From: Melastoma dodecandrum
Lineage: Eukaryota; Streptophyta; Magnoliopsida; Myrtales; Melastomataceae
Direction: 5' to 3'
Assembly (NCBI GenBank): GCA_029817715.1
Contig: JARUPY010000524.1
Span: forward strand, 62,001 to 126,000
Length of the DNA stretch: 64,000 bases
Position numbers and translations under genes: made by a program
Shown: positions 30,806 through 40,254 of the stretch, piece by piece
Layout of the letters: each line of letters begins with the position of its first letter
Numbering within the stretch: the first letter of the stretch is position 1
The notes under the pieces: model-generated
Seen by the model: only the letters and a program-made list of their open reading frames with translations
Told to the model about the DNA's origin: nothing
Databases searched by the model: none

Positions 30806-32206
30806 TCAGGTCGCCCAGGCGCCCGGGAAATTGCCTGTGATCGCGTAAGATTGCCCGAGCAGCAAACTCAGCCCCCGGTGGCTGCCAGCCATGAACACCC
30901 ACGGGCGAAAAGGCTGAAAGCGGGCGCTTTGTGCTGCCACGAAAACAGCCTCGCCGATCCGGCGAGGCACCCCACCAAAGGACGAGGAAGGGCCCGAAAC
31001 ACGACAGACAACGGCCTGGCGAGCGGGAGCCCCCGGCGGGCTTGCGGGCGCCCGAAATCCCGGACGCCTCGAAAGAATGGAAGCCATCCTGGGGCGACCC
31101 ACCGGCGTGCCAATCGGGTCGCGAAGATGGGCGTAGTCGAAGCCGGCGTGCAGGATGACGCCGAGCGTCAACACGGACAGCACCACGAAGTAGAGGAGAG
31201 GCGACACGACGCGCAGGCGCTTTTGCAGGACGGGCAGCGCGACCGTGATCATCAACGACACCACGAGAATGGTGCCGTAGGCGAGGTCGGTCACGAAGCT
31301 TTGCACCGCACCGAAGCTGAAGGTCGCGAGCACGTAGGTGATGAGGTAGATGTTGACGGCACCCAGCAGGGAGCCCACGACGCCGCCTCGCCCGCCCGCG
31401 AGATTCGCGCCGCCGAGCACCAGCGCCGTCACGGCGATCAGCGTATAGGTCGTGCCCTGGCTGGGATCGCCCGAACTGATCAGCGCCGTGAAACAGATGG
31501 CCGAAAGGCCGGCGAAGAGGCCCGAGATGGCATGGGCGCCGATGCGGACCACGGTGATGCGCACGCCGCTCGTGTAGGCGGCCCGCTCGTCCGAGCCCAT
31601 CAGGCGCAGATGCCCGTAGAAGGCCGTGCGGGTGAAGACCAGCCATCCGGCGGTGGCGATGAGTAGGATGACGAGAACCGGCGACAGGACCTCCGTGCCC
31701 GCGCCCCAGGCCGCCATCCAGTCGGGTGCGGTGCCGCCGGGACGCGGCAGGATGACGAGGTTGATGCCGGACAGGGCGAGATAGCCGCTGAGCGCGACGA
31801 TGATGGGCTGCACGCGGACGAAGACGACGATGAGCGCCATCAGGATCTGGTAGGCCACCCCGGTCGCCAGCGCGTAGAGGATGAAGGCGACCTCGGACTG
31901 CAGCCCGCCGGCACCATGGATCTGGATCAGCGTGACGTTGATGAAGCCGATCAGCGGGCCGACCGAGAGATCGACCGTGCCGCGCCCGGCCATGGTGGAG
32001 GCCATCAGGGCATAGGTGGCCAGCACCAGCGGCACCGCGACGATGACGGCGCTGCCGAGGCCCGACGCCGTGACAAGGCGCGGGCTGCGCAGCACGGCGG
32101 CGAACAACAGCACGAAGAAGAGCGTGATCGGCACGAGAAGGTAGGTGCTGCCCGATCCGCTGGACGTGATCGGGTCGGCTTCGGCCTCGCGCGTGACGGC
32201 GCTCAT
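30806..32206 (-). CDS. Sugar ABC transporter permease with aberrant C-terminal extension
   Basis: Start ATG 32206 overlaps the ATPase stop (ATGA). Residues 1-360 form a normal BPD_transp_2 permease (TYLLVPITLFFVLLFAAVL, RGTVDLSVGPLIGFINV, TALVLGGANLAGGRGGVVGS). After HLRDPIGTPVG (about 31110) the frame stays open for about 100 more residues of arginine- and proline-rich sequence that is not permease-like. The residues GDLMGPANMEHAS, likely the original ending, lie in another frame at about 30815. A foreign segment of roughly 290 bases therefore appears inserted near the 3' end. Confidence 0.75.
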   Translation of the reverse strand: MSAVTREAEADPITSSGSGSTYLLVPITLFFVLLFAAVLRSPRLVTASGLGSAVIVAVPLVLATYALMASTMAGRGTVDLSVGPLIGFINVTLIQIHGAGGLQSEVAFILYALATGVAYQILMALIVVFVRVQPIIVALSGYLALSGINLVILPRPGGTAPDWMAAWGAGTEVLSPVLVILLIATAGWLVFTRTAFYGHLRLMGSDERAAYTSGVRITVVRIGAHAISGLFAGLSAICFTALISSGDPSQGTTYTLIAVTALVLGGANLAGGRGGVVGSLLGAVNIYLITYVLATFSFGAVQSFVTDLAYGTILVVSLMITVALPVLQKRLRVVSPLLYFVVLSVLTLGVILHAGFDYAHLRDPIGTPVGRPRMASILSRRPGFRAPASPPGAPARQAVVCRVSGPSSSFGGVPRRIGEAVFVAAQSARFQPFRPWVFMAGSHRGLSLLLGQSYAITGNFPGAWAT

Positions 32207-34150
32207 CGCGGGCCTCCGCCGCGATGGCCGATCTCGACCGGCCGCCCGTCCTGGAATTCGACGATCCGGATCGACGGCCGGATGTCGCGCCCCACCCGTG
32301 CCGGAGGCCGGCCCGTCGACGGGGGCCGCCGCGCTTCGCCGGACCGTGGGGGCGAATTCCCGGATCTTGATGGGGCCGATCGTGGCGGCGGTCTCGGCGG
32401 CCTGGCGCGATGTCAGAAGCCGCGTGCCACGCCCGTCGGTCTGTCCGAACATGGCGGCGAGGATCACGGCCGGATCGAGGCTGGCGCCGGCGAAGGCGTC
32501 GAAGGCGCTCCCGTTGCGGAACACGATCACCCGGCTGCAGAAACCGATGAACTCCTCGATCTCGCTCGACATGTAGACGACGGCGCGGCCCTGGGCCGCA
32601 AAGGCGGACAAGTGGCGGTAGAGTTCGGCCTTGGCGCCGACGTCGATGCCTCGCGCGGGGTCGTTGAGCACCATGATGTCCGGGTTCATGGCGAAGCCTC
32701 GGCCGATCAGCACCTTCTGCTGGTTGCCACCCGACAGCGACGTGATCTTGTTGCTGCGGGACCCCATCTTGATGAGAAGGTTCTCGACCTCGTAGGCGAA
32801 GGTCGCGTCGAGGGCCTTCCAGTCGATCGTCGCGATCTTTCCAGCCCGCGCCTTGAGCCGGTAGAGCGGCATCAGCATGTTCTCGAAGATGCTGAGGTTG
32901 GCGAAGATGCCCTCGCGCTTGCGATCTCCCGAGACGTAGGACACGCCGTGGCCGGTCGCCCCCGCGAGATCCCGGATCGCGGCGAAGCGGCCGTCGCCCG
33001 TGCGCACCTCCGGATGCCCCGGCCCGCTGGCGGCCTGGACGCCGGCCAGGATGCGCACGAACTCGCTCTGTCCCTGGCCGTCGAGCGCCGCGACGCCGAG
33101 GATCTCGCCCCGGTGCAGGTCGACGTCGATCGGCGGGTGTCGGTCGAGGCCCAGCATCCGCCGCAGGGCGCGCGGTCGCGCCCAGCACCGACCCTCGCCC
33201 GTGCCAGCCGCGTCACTGGACGAGGCCGGAACGAAACCGCGGGCCTTTGGCTATGGTCGGACCTGCCTGGCGACCTCCCCCCCCCCCCCCCCCCCTCCGA
33301 CGTCCATCAAGTCGACAAAGGCAGGTTGCCGTTCGGTGGATGTCGCGATTTATTCCCAGTGCCACGATCCCGAACGTCTCGCCGCCCCGTCATCCGGAGC
33401 AACGGCGTCCGCCACGAAAGTCGCTGAATGCGGACGGATGAGCTCGGCGATGCGAAATGGTGGGTCAACCGATCAGCAATCACGTCGCGCCCCTCCGTCA
33501 ACGAAAGGGCCCTGCCATCTTGGCCCGAACAGCCCGCTTCGGGTTCTGAGTCGAGTAATATCCGAGCCCTCAAGGAGCCGCCCGAGGACATTCGTCGAGC
33601 GATGAAGGAATGCGACGTGATTGCCGACAGCAAAGCGCCCGCCCCCGAACGGGCTGCCCAGCATGCGTGATCGCATTTGGTTTTCAGGTTGAGCGGCCCA
33701 GACTGCCCGGCGAGCGCGGGTGAGGCGCCCTGGACGTCGACGCGGCTCCCCCCGGCCATGGTCCCGCATCAGCCGCATCAGAGGCGAGCCTGCTGCCAGC
33801 TTGGCCGCCTGGCCGAGAGGCGTTGCGTGAAGAGCCCGTCCGAGCCCATGAACAGGTTGTCGACGACGGAGGCACTCGATCAGGATGCGACACGCAATCC
33901 CAACCGTCCTGGGAAGACGGTGGTCGCGACGCCCCCGATGGTCGCCGCCCGACCTCGTTCGAGGGTGTCAGCGTCGGGGCCCCCGGCCGAGAGAACCCGA
34001 CCACGCGGCGTCCGCCCAAAATCGGCCGGCCGCAGCCACCGCCCTGACCAGGATACTTGGGCGAGGCGTGCCTCTTGACCGCCAACCTGTTCAGCCGCCC
34101 CCACTGATTCGCGTGGGATTCTTCGCCCGAGAGACAAGGCGTGAGAAGTT
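32203..34150 (-). pseudogene. Sugar ABC transporter ATPase (RbsA-like), degraded
   Basis: The second ATPase domain is readable from about 33157 to 32300: VDLHRGEILGVAALDGQGQS, LSGGNQQKVLIGRGF, MVLNDPARGIDVGAKAEL. A late indel leads to the true end (PSIRIVEFQDGRPVEIGHR) and a TGA at 32205-32203. The first domain survives only as scraps, for example VVDNLFMGSDGLFTQRL near 33860 and GGVATTVF near 33930. No Walker A was found there. A 19-base C run lies at 33277. No functional ATPase can be made from this sequence. Confidence 0.7.
33277..33295. repeat. Poly(C) tract of 19 bases
   Basis: An uninterrupted run of 19 C on the plus strand (poly-G on the coding strand) lies inside the degraded ATPase gene, by far the longest homopolymer in the window. 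It may be a slippage-prone tract or a no-signal artefact of sequencing. The flanking 33190-33700 has no readable coding sequence. Confidence 0.9.
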
Positions 34151-34379
34151 GCCAGCCGCAACGTCCAGCGGCCCGTTTGTGACAGGCCGAAAATGACCCT
34201 TTCGGACGACTGACGACGCTTGATGGCCCTGATCGGCCTTCCCGGCCGCCCGGCAGCTAAGCGACCGGGCCTGTGACTGCGCTTGAGATTCGCTCCGCGT
34301 GGCTTTGGTGTCCCCGACAGGCATGCGGCTTAAAGGGCCTCCGGTATTTGAACGGTGGTCCGTCGGAGGGCCCTGCGCA

Positions 34380-35681
34380 TCGAGCCCATCCCGGCCCCCA
34401 TTCTGGATGACCATCGACGTAGAGGTCGGAAACGGCCGCCACGAAGGCCGGCCATCCCGGCTCAGGGCTTTTTGAAAAGGCTTCCTCCGGATCGGCCGCC
34501 TTGGGTGAAAGAAAAACTCAGGTCGAGGAAAGGCCGCCGGATCGCCCCCCCATTTGGCGTTGCCGACCGAGAGCCAGCTGTCCGCGTCGGGGTTGCAATC
34601 GGCCGGAAGCGCCTTCTCGATGTCGGCGTAGCTGAGCTTGATGGGATCGACCATAATCGACTGGAGCTTCGGTCCCTGGCCCTCGAGCGTGCGCATCATC
34701 ACGTTCCAGATGAGCGCGGGAAATTCGTCCCCCCCTTCGTCTGCGCCCGGCAGGCCCAGAACCCTGATAGGCCGCGCTGATGAACTTCGGATTCTGGCGC
34801 CAGTAGCAGAGGGCACCGAGTTCGCCGCCGAGCGCCACCGGCACCATATCGCGTCCGGATTGCTGCAGGGCCCGGAGCACCCCGAGTTCGGCCGCCGATT
34901 GCACCACGATGCCGTCGAGCTGCCCCGGGTTGGTGGCGAGCCATTTCTGGACCTCGCCCTGCGCCACCTGATCGGTCCACATGCCGGCGACGTCGCCCAC
35001 CACCTGTATGCCGGGCGCACTCGCGAGGCCCGCTTTCACGCCGCGATCCTGCGAGTCGGAGCCCGACGTGCCGGGAATGCCTTCGACCACCAGGATGTTA
35101 CCCTTGCCTCCGACCTCCTCGGCCATCCATTTGCCGATCTGATAGCCGGCGAGCTGGTAGTTCACCGACGCGTTCACCGAGTAGGGCGAGGTCAGGTAGC
35201 CGGTTCAGCGAGAAAGTCGGCACGCCGTGGAATCATTAGGCGTATTTTGAACGGTCTGGTTGAGGGCGGTCGGGTATCGAAGCAGCACACCACGATAGCG
35301 GTCCACACCCTGGTCGACGAGCTGACGCATCTGCTGGATCTGCGTCGAGTCGTTGAGGTTGGACTGCGTGATCACGACGTCCTTGATCAGGCCGAGCTTC
35401 TGCCATTTCGGGATGATCGTGTTCTGGAGTTCCTGCATCACGGCTGCTCGCCACGTGTTGCCGGCGTAAGAACTGGCATAGCCGATGGTCCACGGCGGCC
35501 CCTTCTTGGGCTTCCAGTTGACATAGGCACTCTGTCCGACCGGCTGGGCCGGATCCAACATTTTTGGATTGTAGAGGCGATCCCTGACGGCCGCGTCGAT
35601 CTCGTCGAGCCCCGCCGCCGAGGCAGCCCCGCACAGGCTCAGCACCGCGCTCAAGGCGAGCGCGCATCGGGCGATTCGCAT
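34380..35681 (-). pseudogene. Periplasmic sugar-binding protein of the ABC importer, multiply frameshifted
   Basis: ATG 35681 follows GGAGGAGACACG and starts a signal peptide (IARCALALSAVLSLCGAASAA). The type 1 periplasmic-binding pattern follows in three or more frames: PPWTIGYASSYAGNTWRAAV; YQIGKWMAEEVGGKGNILVV; GQLDGIVVQSAAELGVLRAL; NPDADSWLSVGNAKWGGDPA. Breaks fall at about 35280, 35210, 34765 and 34530. About 430 aa if joined. It heads the long transporter-rhodopsin-flotillin unit and would define its substrate, a sugar-like compound in this family. Confidence 0.75.
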
Positions 35682-35744
35682 CGTGTCTCCTCCAAACGGA
35701 TGGCCCCGCGGACCGGGACGGGCTCTTGACGAGCTCTCACGTCG

Positions 35745-35766
35745 CCTGTTCAATTACATGAACAGG
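35745..35766. promoter_or_regulatory. Inverted repeat upstream of the ABC unit, probable IclR operator
   Basis: Perfect 8-base arms CCTGTTCA and TGAACAGG separated by six bases, 64 bases before the sugar-binding protein start. The inner pattern GTTCA-N6-TGAAC recurs at 36700-36715 beside the iclR promoter. Confidence 0.65.
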
Positions 35767-35897
35767 ATCCAACTCACTGAACTATGTTCGACAAACATAC
35801 ACCCGTCAAGCGCTGCAGGCAGGCCCCGCGTCTGCTCAGACCGGGGCGCCGAGATCGGCACCGAGACGTGCGGAGAGAAGATCGGCGATGCTCTGGA

Positions 35898-36632
35898 TTA
35901 GTTGCGGGCCACGAGATCGGTCGTGAGCTGGTCGACCTGTCCCGACAGCATGGAGACCGCCACTCCGGCGATCACGCGGTTGTCGGCGTCGCGGACGGTC
36001 GTGCCGAAGCACCACATGCCGTCGCGCACCTGCCCGTTGTCGATCGAGAACCCGCGCTTCCGGGTCTCGTCGAGTTCGGCGATGAAGCTCTCGATGTCGC
36101 GCACGCTCGAGACCGTCAGCGGTTCCGGCCAGCGGTTTGCCAGGATGTTGCGGACGGCATCGTCGCCCATGGTGCTGAGAATGGCCTTGCCGGGCGCGGT
36201 GAACGGAGCGGGCAGGCGCATGCCGATGCGAAACCTGACCCCGAGCGGCGAATTGCTGTTGCGGCAAGCGATGTAGACGACCTCGGCGCCTTCCAGGGTC
36301 GACAAGGTGATGGTTTCGCCGGGAAGCACGTTCAGGCCGTCCCACAGGGACGCGAACTCCGACGTGATGTCGGCCTCCGCCACGAAGGCGTTCGACCATC
36401 GCATCACGTGCGGGCCGATTTTGAAGCCGGTCTCGCCCCGGCGCGCCAGAAGACCGAGGTGGAGCAGGGTCGCGCAGAGCCCATGCACCGTGCTCTTCGG
36501 CAGTTCCAGCGAACGGGCGAGTTCGGACACGGTCAGCGCCGTCCGGGTCTGCGCCACGAGATTGAGGAGGGCGTGCGCACGCACCAAGGCGGGAACATGA
36601 CGTTCGGTCGGGGGCTGGATCATCGCACTCAT
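35898..36632 (-). CDS. IclR-family transcriptional regulator
   Basis: 244 aa, intact. The N-terminal winged helix (ALTVSELARSLELPKSTVHG) is followed by the IclR effector domain (LNVLPGETITLSTLEGAEVV, then APGKAILS, and a C-terminal DNRVIAGVAVSML). Such proteins regulate catabolic operons for aromatic, sugar or lactone compounds. It is upstream of the ABC unit on the same strand and divergent from the 36.9-39.1 kb genes. Two matching inverted repeats flank it. Start ATG 36632 is preferred; ATG 36623 is possible. Confidence 0.92.
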   Translation of the reverse strand: MSAMIQPPTERHVPALVRAHALLNLVAQTRTALTVSELARSLELPKSTVHGLCATLLHLGLLARRGETGFKIGPHVMRWSNAFVAEADITSEFASLWDGLNVLPGETITLSTLEGAEVVYIACRNSNSPLGVRFRIGMRLPAPFTAPGKAILSTMGDDAVRNILANRWPEPLTVSSVRDIESFIAELDETRKRGFSIDNGQVRDGMWCFGTTVRDADNRVIAGVAVSMLSGQVDQLTTDLVARN

Positions 36633-36699
36633 CCGGCGTTGCTCCGCGAACGCCTTGACGCTTCACATAGGCCATGTACAAATCAGCCCATCGATCGTC

Positions 36700-36715
36700 G
36701 TTCAATACGATGAAC
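36700..36715. promoter_or_regulatory. Second GTTCA-N6-TGAAC repeat, probable IclR operator
   Basis: Arms GTTCA and TGAAC with a six-base spacer, the same geometry as 35745-35766. It lies 68 bases upstream of iclR and about 190 bases before the SCP2-like gene, where it could control both directions. The rest of the 36633-36906 gap shows no gene. Confidence 0.6.
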
Positions 36716-36906
36716 AAGTGCGTGATGCCAAGGGCATTCGGCGCGCCAGCGGCGATCGGCGTTTCGGGACGCGTGACGGCCCGAGGGGAGGCAGAGATGT
36801 TCGATGACCGCGGCAGGACGCGCATGGGCCGGACCTGCGCCCTCGGGTTTGATCGCCCGTCGTCTCGGTACGCCAGCCGTCGCACTGTCGAACAAGGAGC
36901 GCCGTC

Positions 36907-37296
36907 ATGGTCGCGGACCTGAAGCATTGGGCTGGCAAGTTCAAATCGTTGACCGACAGCGACACTACGATAGGCGCGATGGCCAAATATTATACTTGTA
37001 CCTTCATGTATGATATGGGCGACGCGAAGGTGATCGTTGAAATGCATGATGGAAAGGTCAAGCATATCAACATCAATCCCGCGCCTCTGGACGCTTACGA
37101 TTTTGCCCTGAGGGCGAGCCCGGCGAGCTGGCGTGAGTTCGGCAGGCCAGTGCCCAGGCCGCACTTCCACGGCATCTGGGCGGCGAGCTTCCGTGAAGAC
37201 CTCAAAATCGAGGGCAATATCACGGTTCTGATGCAGAACCTCCGCAATTTCACGGTCCAGTTCGAACTGCTTCGCAAGTGTGGCGTACCCGTCTGA
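36907..37296 (+). CDS. SCP2-like sterol/lipid-binding fold protein
   Basis: 129 aa, intact. The order of strands and the segments CTFMYDMGDAKVIVEMHDGK and FREDLKIEGNITVLMQNLRN resemble SCP2-type domains, in which a beta-sheet and helices form a hydrophobic pocket and a D-x-x-x-x-G-N/D loop precedes the last helix. The match is by pattern only. First gene of a rightward set with an alpha/beta hydrolase and a lactonase-like enzyme, so it may bind a hydrophobic substrate or intermediate. Confidence 0.5.
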   Translation: MVADLKHWAGKFKSLTDSDTTIGAMAKYYTCTFMYDMGDAKVIVEMHDGKVKHININPAPLDAYDFALRASPASWREFGRPVPRPHFHGIWAASFREDLKIEGNITVLMQNLRNFTVQFELLRKCGVPV

Positions 37297-37341
37297 CCGC
37301 ATCGGACGCCCGCCCGCCGACCCTCTCACCGCAGGTTGCCC

Positions 37342-38196
37342 ATGGCTCGCCACTCCCCCGTCACGGGTCGCTACGTGACCATCGAGGTCGACGGTCTCGA
37401 ATACAAGGTGTTCTACCTCCACAACGGGAAGGGCACGCCTCTGATCTGCCAGCATACAGCGGGATGCCATAACCACCAGTGGCGGGGCCTGCTGGAGGAC
37501 GAGGAGATCACGCGGGACTACAATGTGATCGCCTATGACCTCGCCCGGCACGGCAAATCCGATCCCCCGCTCAATGTCGAATGGTGGAAATCCGAGTATA
37601 AGCTCACGGCCGACCACTACGTGAACTTCATCACGACGCTCTGCGATGCATTGGAGCTGGATAATCCCATCTTCATGGGGTCGTCATTCGGCGGCAACGT
37701 GGCGCTGCAACTCGCCATGCGCCATCCCGATCGGTTTCGGGCGGTGATTCCGGTGGAGGCCGCCGATTATGCGCCTGGCTTCTTCCTCGACTGGTGGCGT
37801 CATCCGCACGTCAACGCCGCCCAGGTCTGCGCCAGTGGCACCTGGGACCTGATGGCCCCGCAATCGCCCGACATGGATCGTTGGCTCACCTGGCATTACT
37901 ATACGCAGGGCTCGGAGGTCTTCAAAGGCGATCTTTATTTCTACTCGGTCGACCACGACCTGCGCCGCGACCTCGACCGCATCGACGCGCGCCGCTGCCC
38001 GGTCGTGATGATGACGGGCACCTACGATTTCCTCACGCCGCCCGAGGTGACGGAGAACACCGCCCGCCGCATCAAGGGCGGCATCTACATCGAGATGACC
38101 GACATCGGCCATTTCCCGATGAGCGAGAATTATCCGGTGTTCCGGGTCTATCTCAAGGAAGCGCTCCGCATCATCCGCGAGAAGACGGGCGGCTGA
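37342..38196 (+). CDS. Alpha/beta hydrolase
   Basis: 284 aa, intact. The nucleophile elbow GSSFGG places S115 as the nucleophile. The acid lies in GTYDFLTPP and the histidine in DIGHFPM. The oxyanion region QHTAGCHNHQW and YDLARHGKSD are typical of ester, lactone or C-C hydrolases such as 3-oxoadipate enol-lactonase relatives. ATG 37342 is chosen over the upstream TTG. Flanked by the SCP2-like gene and the lactonase-like gene in one direction. Substrate unknown. Confidence 0.88.
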   Translation: MARHSPVTGRYVTIEVDGLEYKVFYLHNGKGTPLICQHTAGCHNHQWRGLLEDEEITRDYNVIAYDLARHGKSDPPLNVEWWKSEYKLTADHYVNFITTLCDALELDNPIFMGSSFGGNVALQLAMRHPDRFRAVIPVEAADYAPGFFLDWWRHPHVNAAQVCASGTWDLMAPQSPDMDRWLTWHYYTQGSEVFKGDLYFYSVDHDLRRDLDRIDARRCPVVMMTGTYDFLTPPEVTENTARRIKGGIYIEMTDIGHFPMSENYPVFRVYLKEALRIIREKTGG

Positions 38197-38225
38197 GCCG
38201 CCGCAGCCAGCACGGAATCAGACCG

Positions 38226-39140
38226 ATGAAGATCGTGGAATTCGGTGACGACGGGCGGCCCATCGAGCGCGAGCGGCTCAAAGTGGTCGAGTTTGGGGCG
38301 CCATCGCCCGCCCTGCGCCGGCCGGCCATGCGGGCACCGGCCCGGCAGGCGTCCGATATCCAGCTCTTCATGTTCCAGACCGGCACTCTGCGGACGAAGC
38401 TCAAGTACATCAAGATGAATCAGGGCGAGGCGGACTACGAGATCCCGGTGCCGTGGTTCCTCATCAAGCACCCGCTCGGCAACGTCGTGATCGACGGCGG
38501 CAATGCGGCCGAGGTGGCCGACGATGCGCGCGGCCACTGGGGCGACGTTCTGGCCGCCTACGAGCCGGTGATGAACCGCGACGACACCTGCGTGGCGCAG
38601 GCCCGCAGCGTCGGCGTAGAGCCGGAGGACGTGCGTTACGTTCTGCAATCTCACCTGCACCTCGACCACACCGGCGCGATCGGCCGATTCCCGCGCGCGA
38701 CCCACGTGGTGCAGCGGATCGAGCACGAATATGCGTTCAAGCCAGACTGGTTCACCAAAGACGCCTACATCCGTCGAGACTTCGACCGTCCGAACCTTCA
38801 GTGGCAGTTTCTCGGTGGCGAGTACACGGACAACTACGACCTGTTCGGCGACGGTGCGGTCCGGATGATCTTTACGCCGGGCCATTCGCCTGGTCATCAG
38901 TCCTTCCTCGTGCGATTACCCTAAACGGGGCCGGTGCTGCTGACCATCGATGCGGCCTACACGCTCGACCATTGGAACGATAAGGCCTTGCCGGGGCTCG
39001 TCTGCTCATCCGTCGATGCTGCCCGATCGGTCCGCAAGCTGCGCCGTATCGCTGAGGAGACCGGTGCCATCGTGGTGACGGGACACGATCCCGACACGTG
39101 GCGCAGACTCAAGCACGCACCCCGCGGGTTCTACGATTGA
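38226..39140 (+). pseudogene. AHL-lactonase-like metallo-beta-lactamase protein with in-frame TAA
   Basis: 304 codons. The metal motif SHLHLDHTG is present, with GHSPGHQSF and later GHDPDTW as further ligands. The N-terminal region (LFMFQTGTLRTKLKYIKMNQ) is that of the AttM/AhlK group of quorum-quenching lactonases. A TAA at 38922-38924 falls in the same frame between FLVRLP and TGPVLLTIDAA; an AAA lysine codon would restore continuity. The truncated product keeps most metal ligands but loses the last. With its neighbours it suggests lactone metabolism. Confidence 0.85.
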
Positions 39141-39149
39141 TCCCCGCCC

Positions 39150-39455
39150 TTAACGGATCCGGAAACTTCTTCGATGGCGCGGGCTTTCCTGTCCTGAAGC
39201 GGGACGCCTTCGTGGATGGCCCGCCCCGGCCCACTCGATCCGGAGCACGTAGCCCCCGAGCGTCCGCACCGCCGCCGCCTCGTTCTCGAACCGCACGTCG
39301 TCCGCCAGCACGTGGTCGAGGCCGGCGATCGACGCAGCCCACATCATGACCCACAGGTCCGGCGAGAGTGCCCTGCTCCAATCGGTGCCGAGCGTCTGCG
39401 AGGTCTGGCGCTGGCTGGCATCGAACTTCGGCATCTCGACCGAACCCCACAATTC
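39150..39455 (-). pseudogene. Deoxynucleotide monophosphate kinase remnant (phage type)
   Basis: The readable part (QTLGTDWSRALSPDLWVMMW, then DDVRFENEAAAVRTLGGYVL) matches the C-terminal half of phage dNMP kinases, which phosphorylate nucleotides for phage DNA synthesis. The P-loop half is absent. The sequence upstream of about 39455 is not coding. A stray phage gene with no phage neighbours. Confidence 0.6.
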
Positions 39456-39633
39456 GGTTCCCCTACGACAAGCTCCAGGCGTGTCGAGCGATAGGCGCAG
39501 TGTGGCTCTGGGCGTCGGGGAAAAAGCGCCGGTCGATAGCCTCTCCGGGTACCGAACTCCCGCTTCAGCCGCTACGCTTCGAGCGCGTACGATCCGTCCA
39601 ACCATCTGCTGAAGTGCAACCTTGAGGCTCTCT

Positions 39634-40254
39634 GTGACAACCGACGTTCCGTCGCCGCTCCAACTCCGTGCAGAGCACATGCGCGATGCGCGCCTTTATG
39701 CCGATCGCCGCGATCTGATCGAGGCGCTTCATCGCCCGGTGCTCAGGGTAGCGGAGGTCGGGGTCGCCCTGGGCGATTTTTCAGAATTTCTGATCAAGAC
39801 GCTTCGCCCGACAGAGTTCGTCGCCATCGACACTTTCGTCATTCATGAGATGGATGAGCTTTGGGGAAAGCGGACGTCCGACATCTTCGGGGACCTCAGT
39901 CACGAGGAATACTATTGCAAGAGGCTGCAAGCCCAATCTGAATGTAATATCGTGGTCCAGCGCGGGTCGAGTTTCGACATGCTTGCGCGGCACGATGATG
40001 AGAGCTTCGACCTGATTTATATCGACGCCGACCACAGATATCCTGCTGTTAAAAAAGATGCAGAAGTCGCGATGCGGAAAATTAAATGGTCAGGAGTTCT
40101 CATATTTAACGATTATATCCAATATGATCCCATCGAACAGCATCCTTACGGGGTGGTTCCGGTCGTAAACGAACTCGTGGTCGAGCATGGCTTCAAGATT
40201 ATTGGTTTCGCGCTGCAGCGATTGATGTTCTGCGACATCGCCATTCAGCGTTAA
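39634..40254 (+). CDS. Class I SAM-dependent methyltransferase
   Basis: About 206 aa, Methyltransf_24-like. Motif I is VAEVGVALGDFSEFLI and the acidic residue follows in FVAIDTF. The acceptor region has FDLIYIDADHRYPAVKKDAE. GTG 39634 has GAGG six bases upstream; a TTG at 39622 is also in frame. The 3' third is noticeably richer in A/T than the neighbouring chromosomal genes, which hints at transfer. Acceptor unknown; such enzymes often modify surface glycans or small metabolites. Confidence 0.8.
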   Translation: MTTDVPSPLQLRAEHMRDARLYADRRDLIEALHRPVLRVAEVGVALGDFSEFLIKTLRPTEFVAIDTFVIHEMDELWGKRTSDIFGDLSHEEYYCKRLQAQSECNIVVQRGSSFDMLARHDDESFDLIYIDADHRYPAVKKDAEVAMRKIKWSGVLIFNDYIQYDPIEQHPYGVVPVVNELVVEHGFKIIGFALQRLMFCDIAIQR

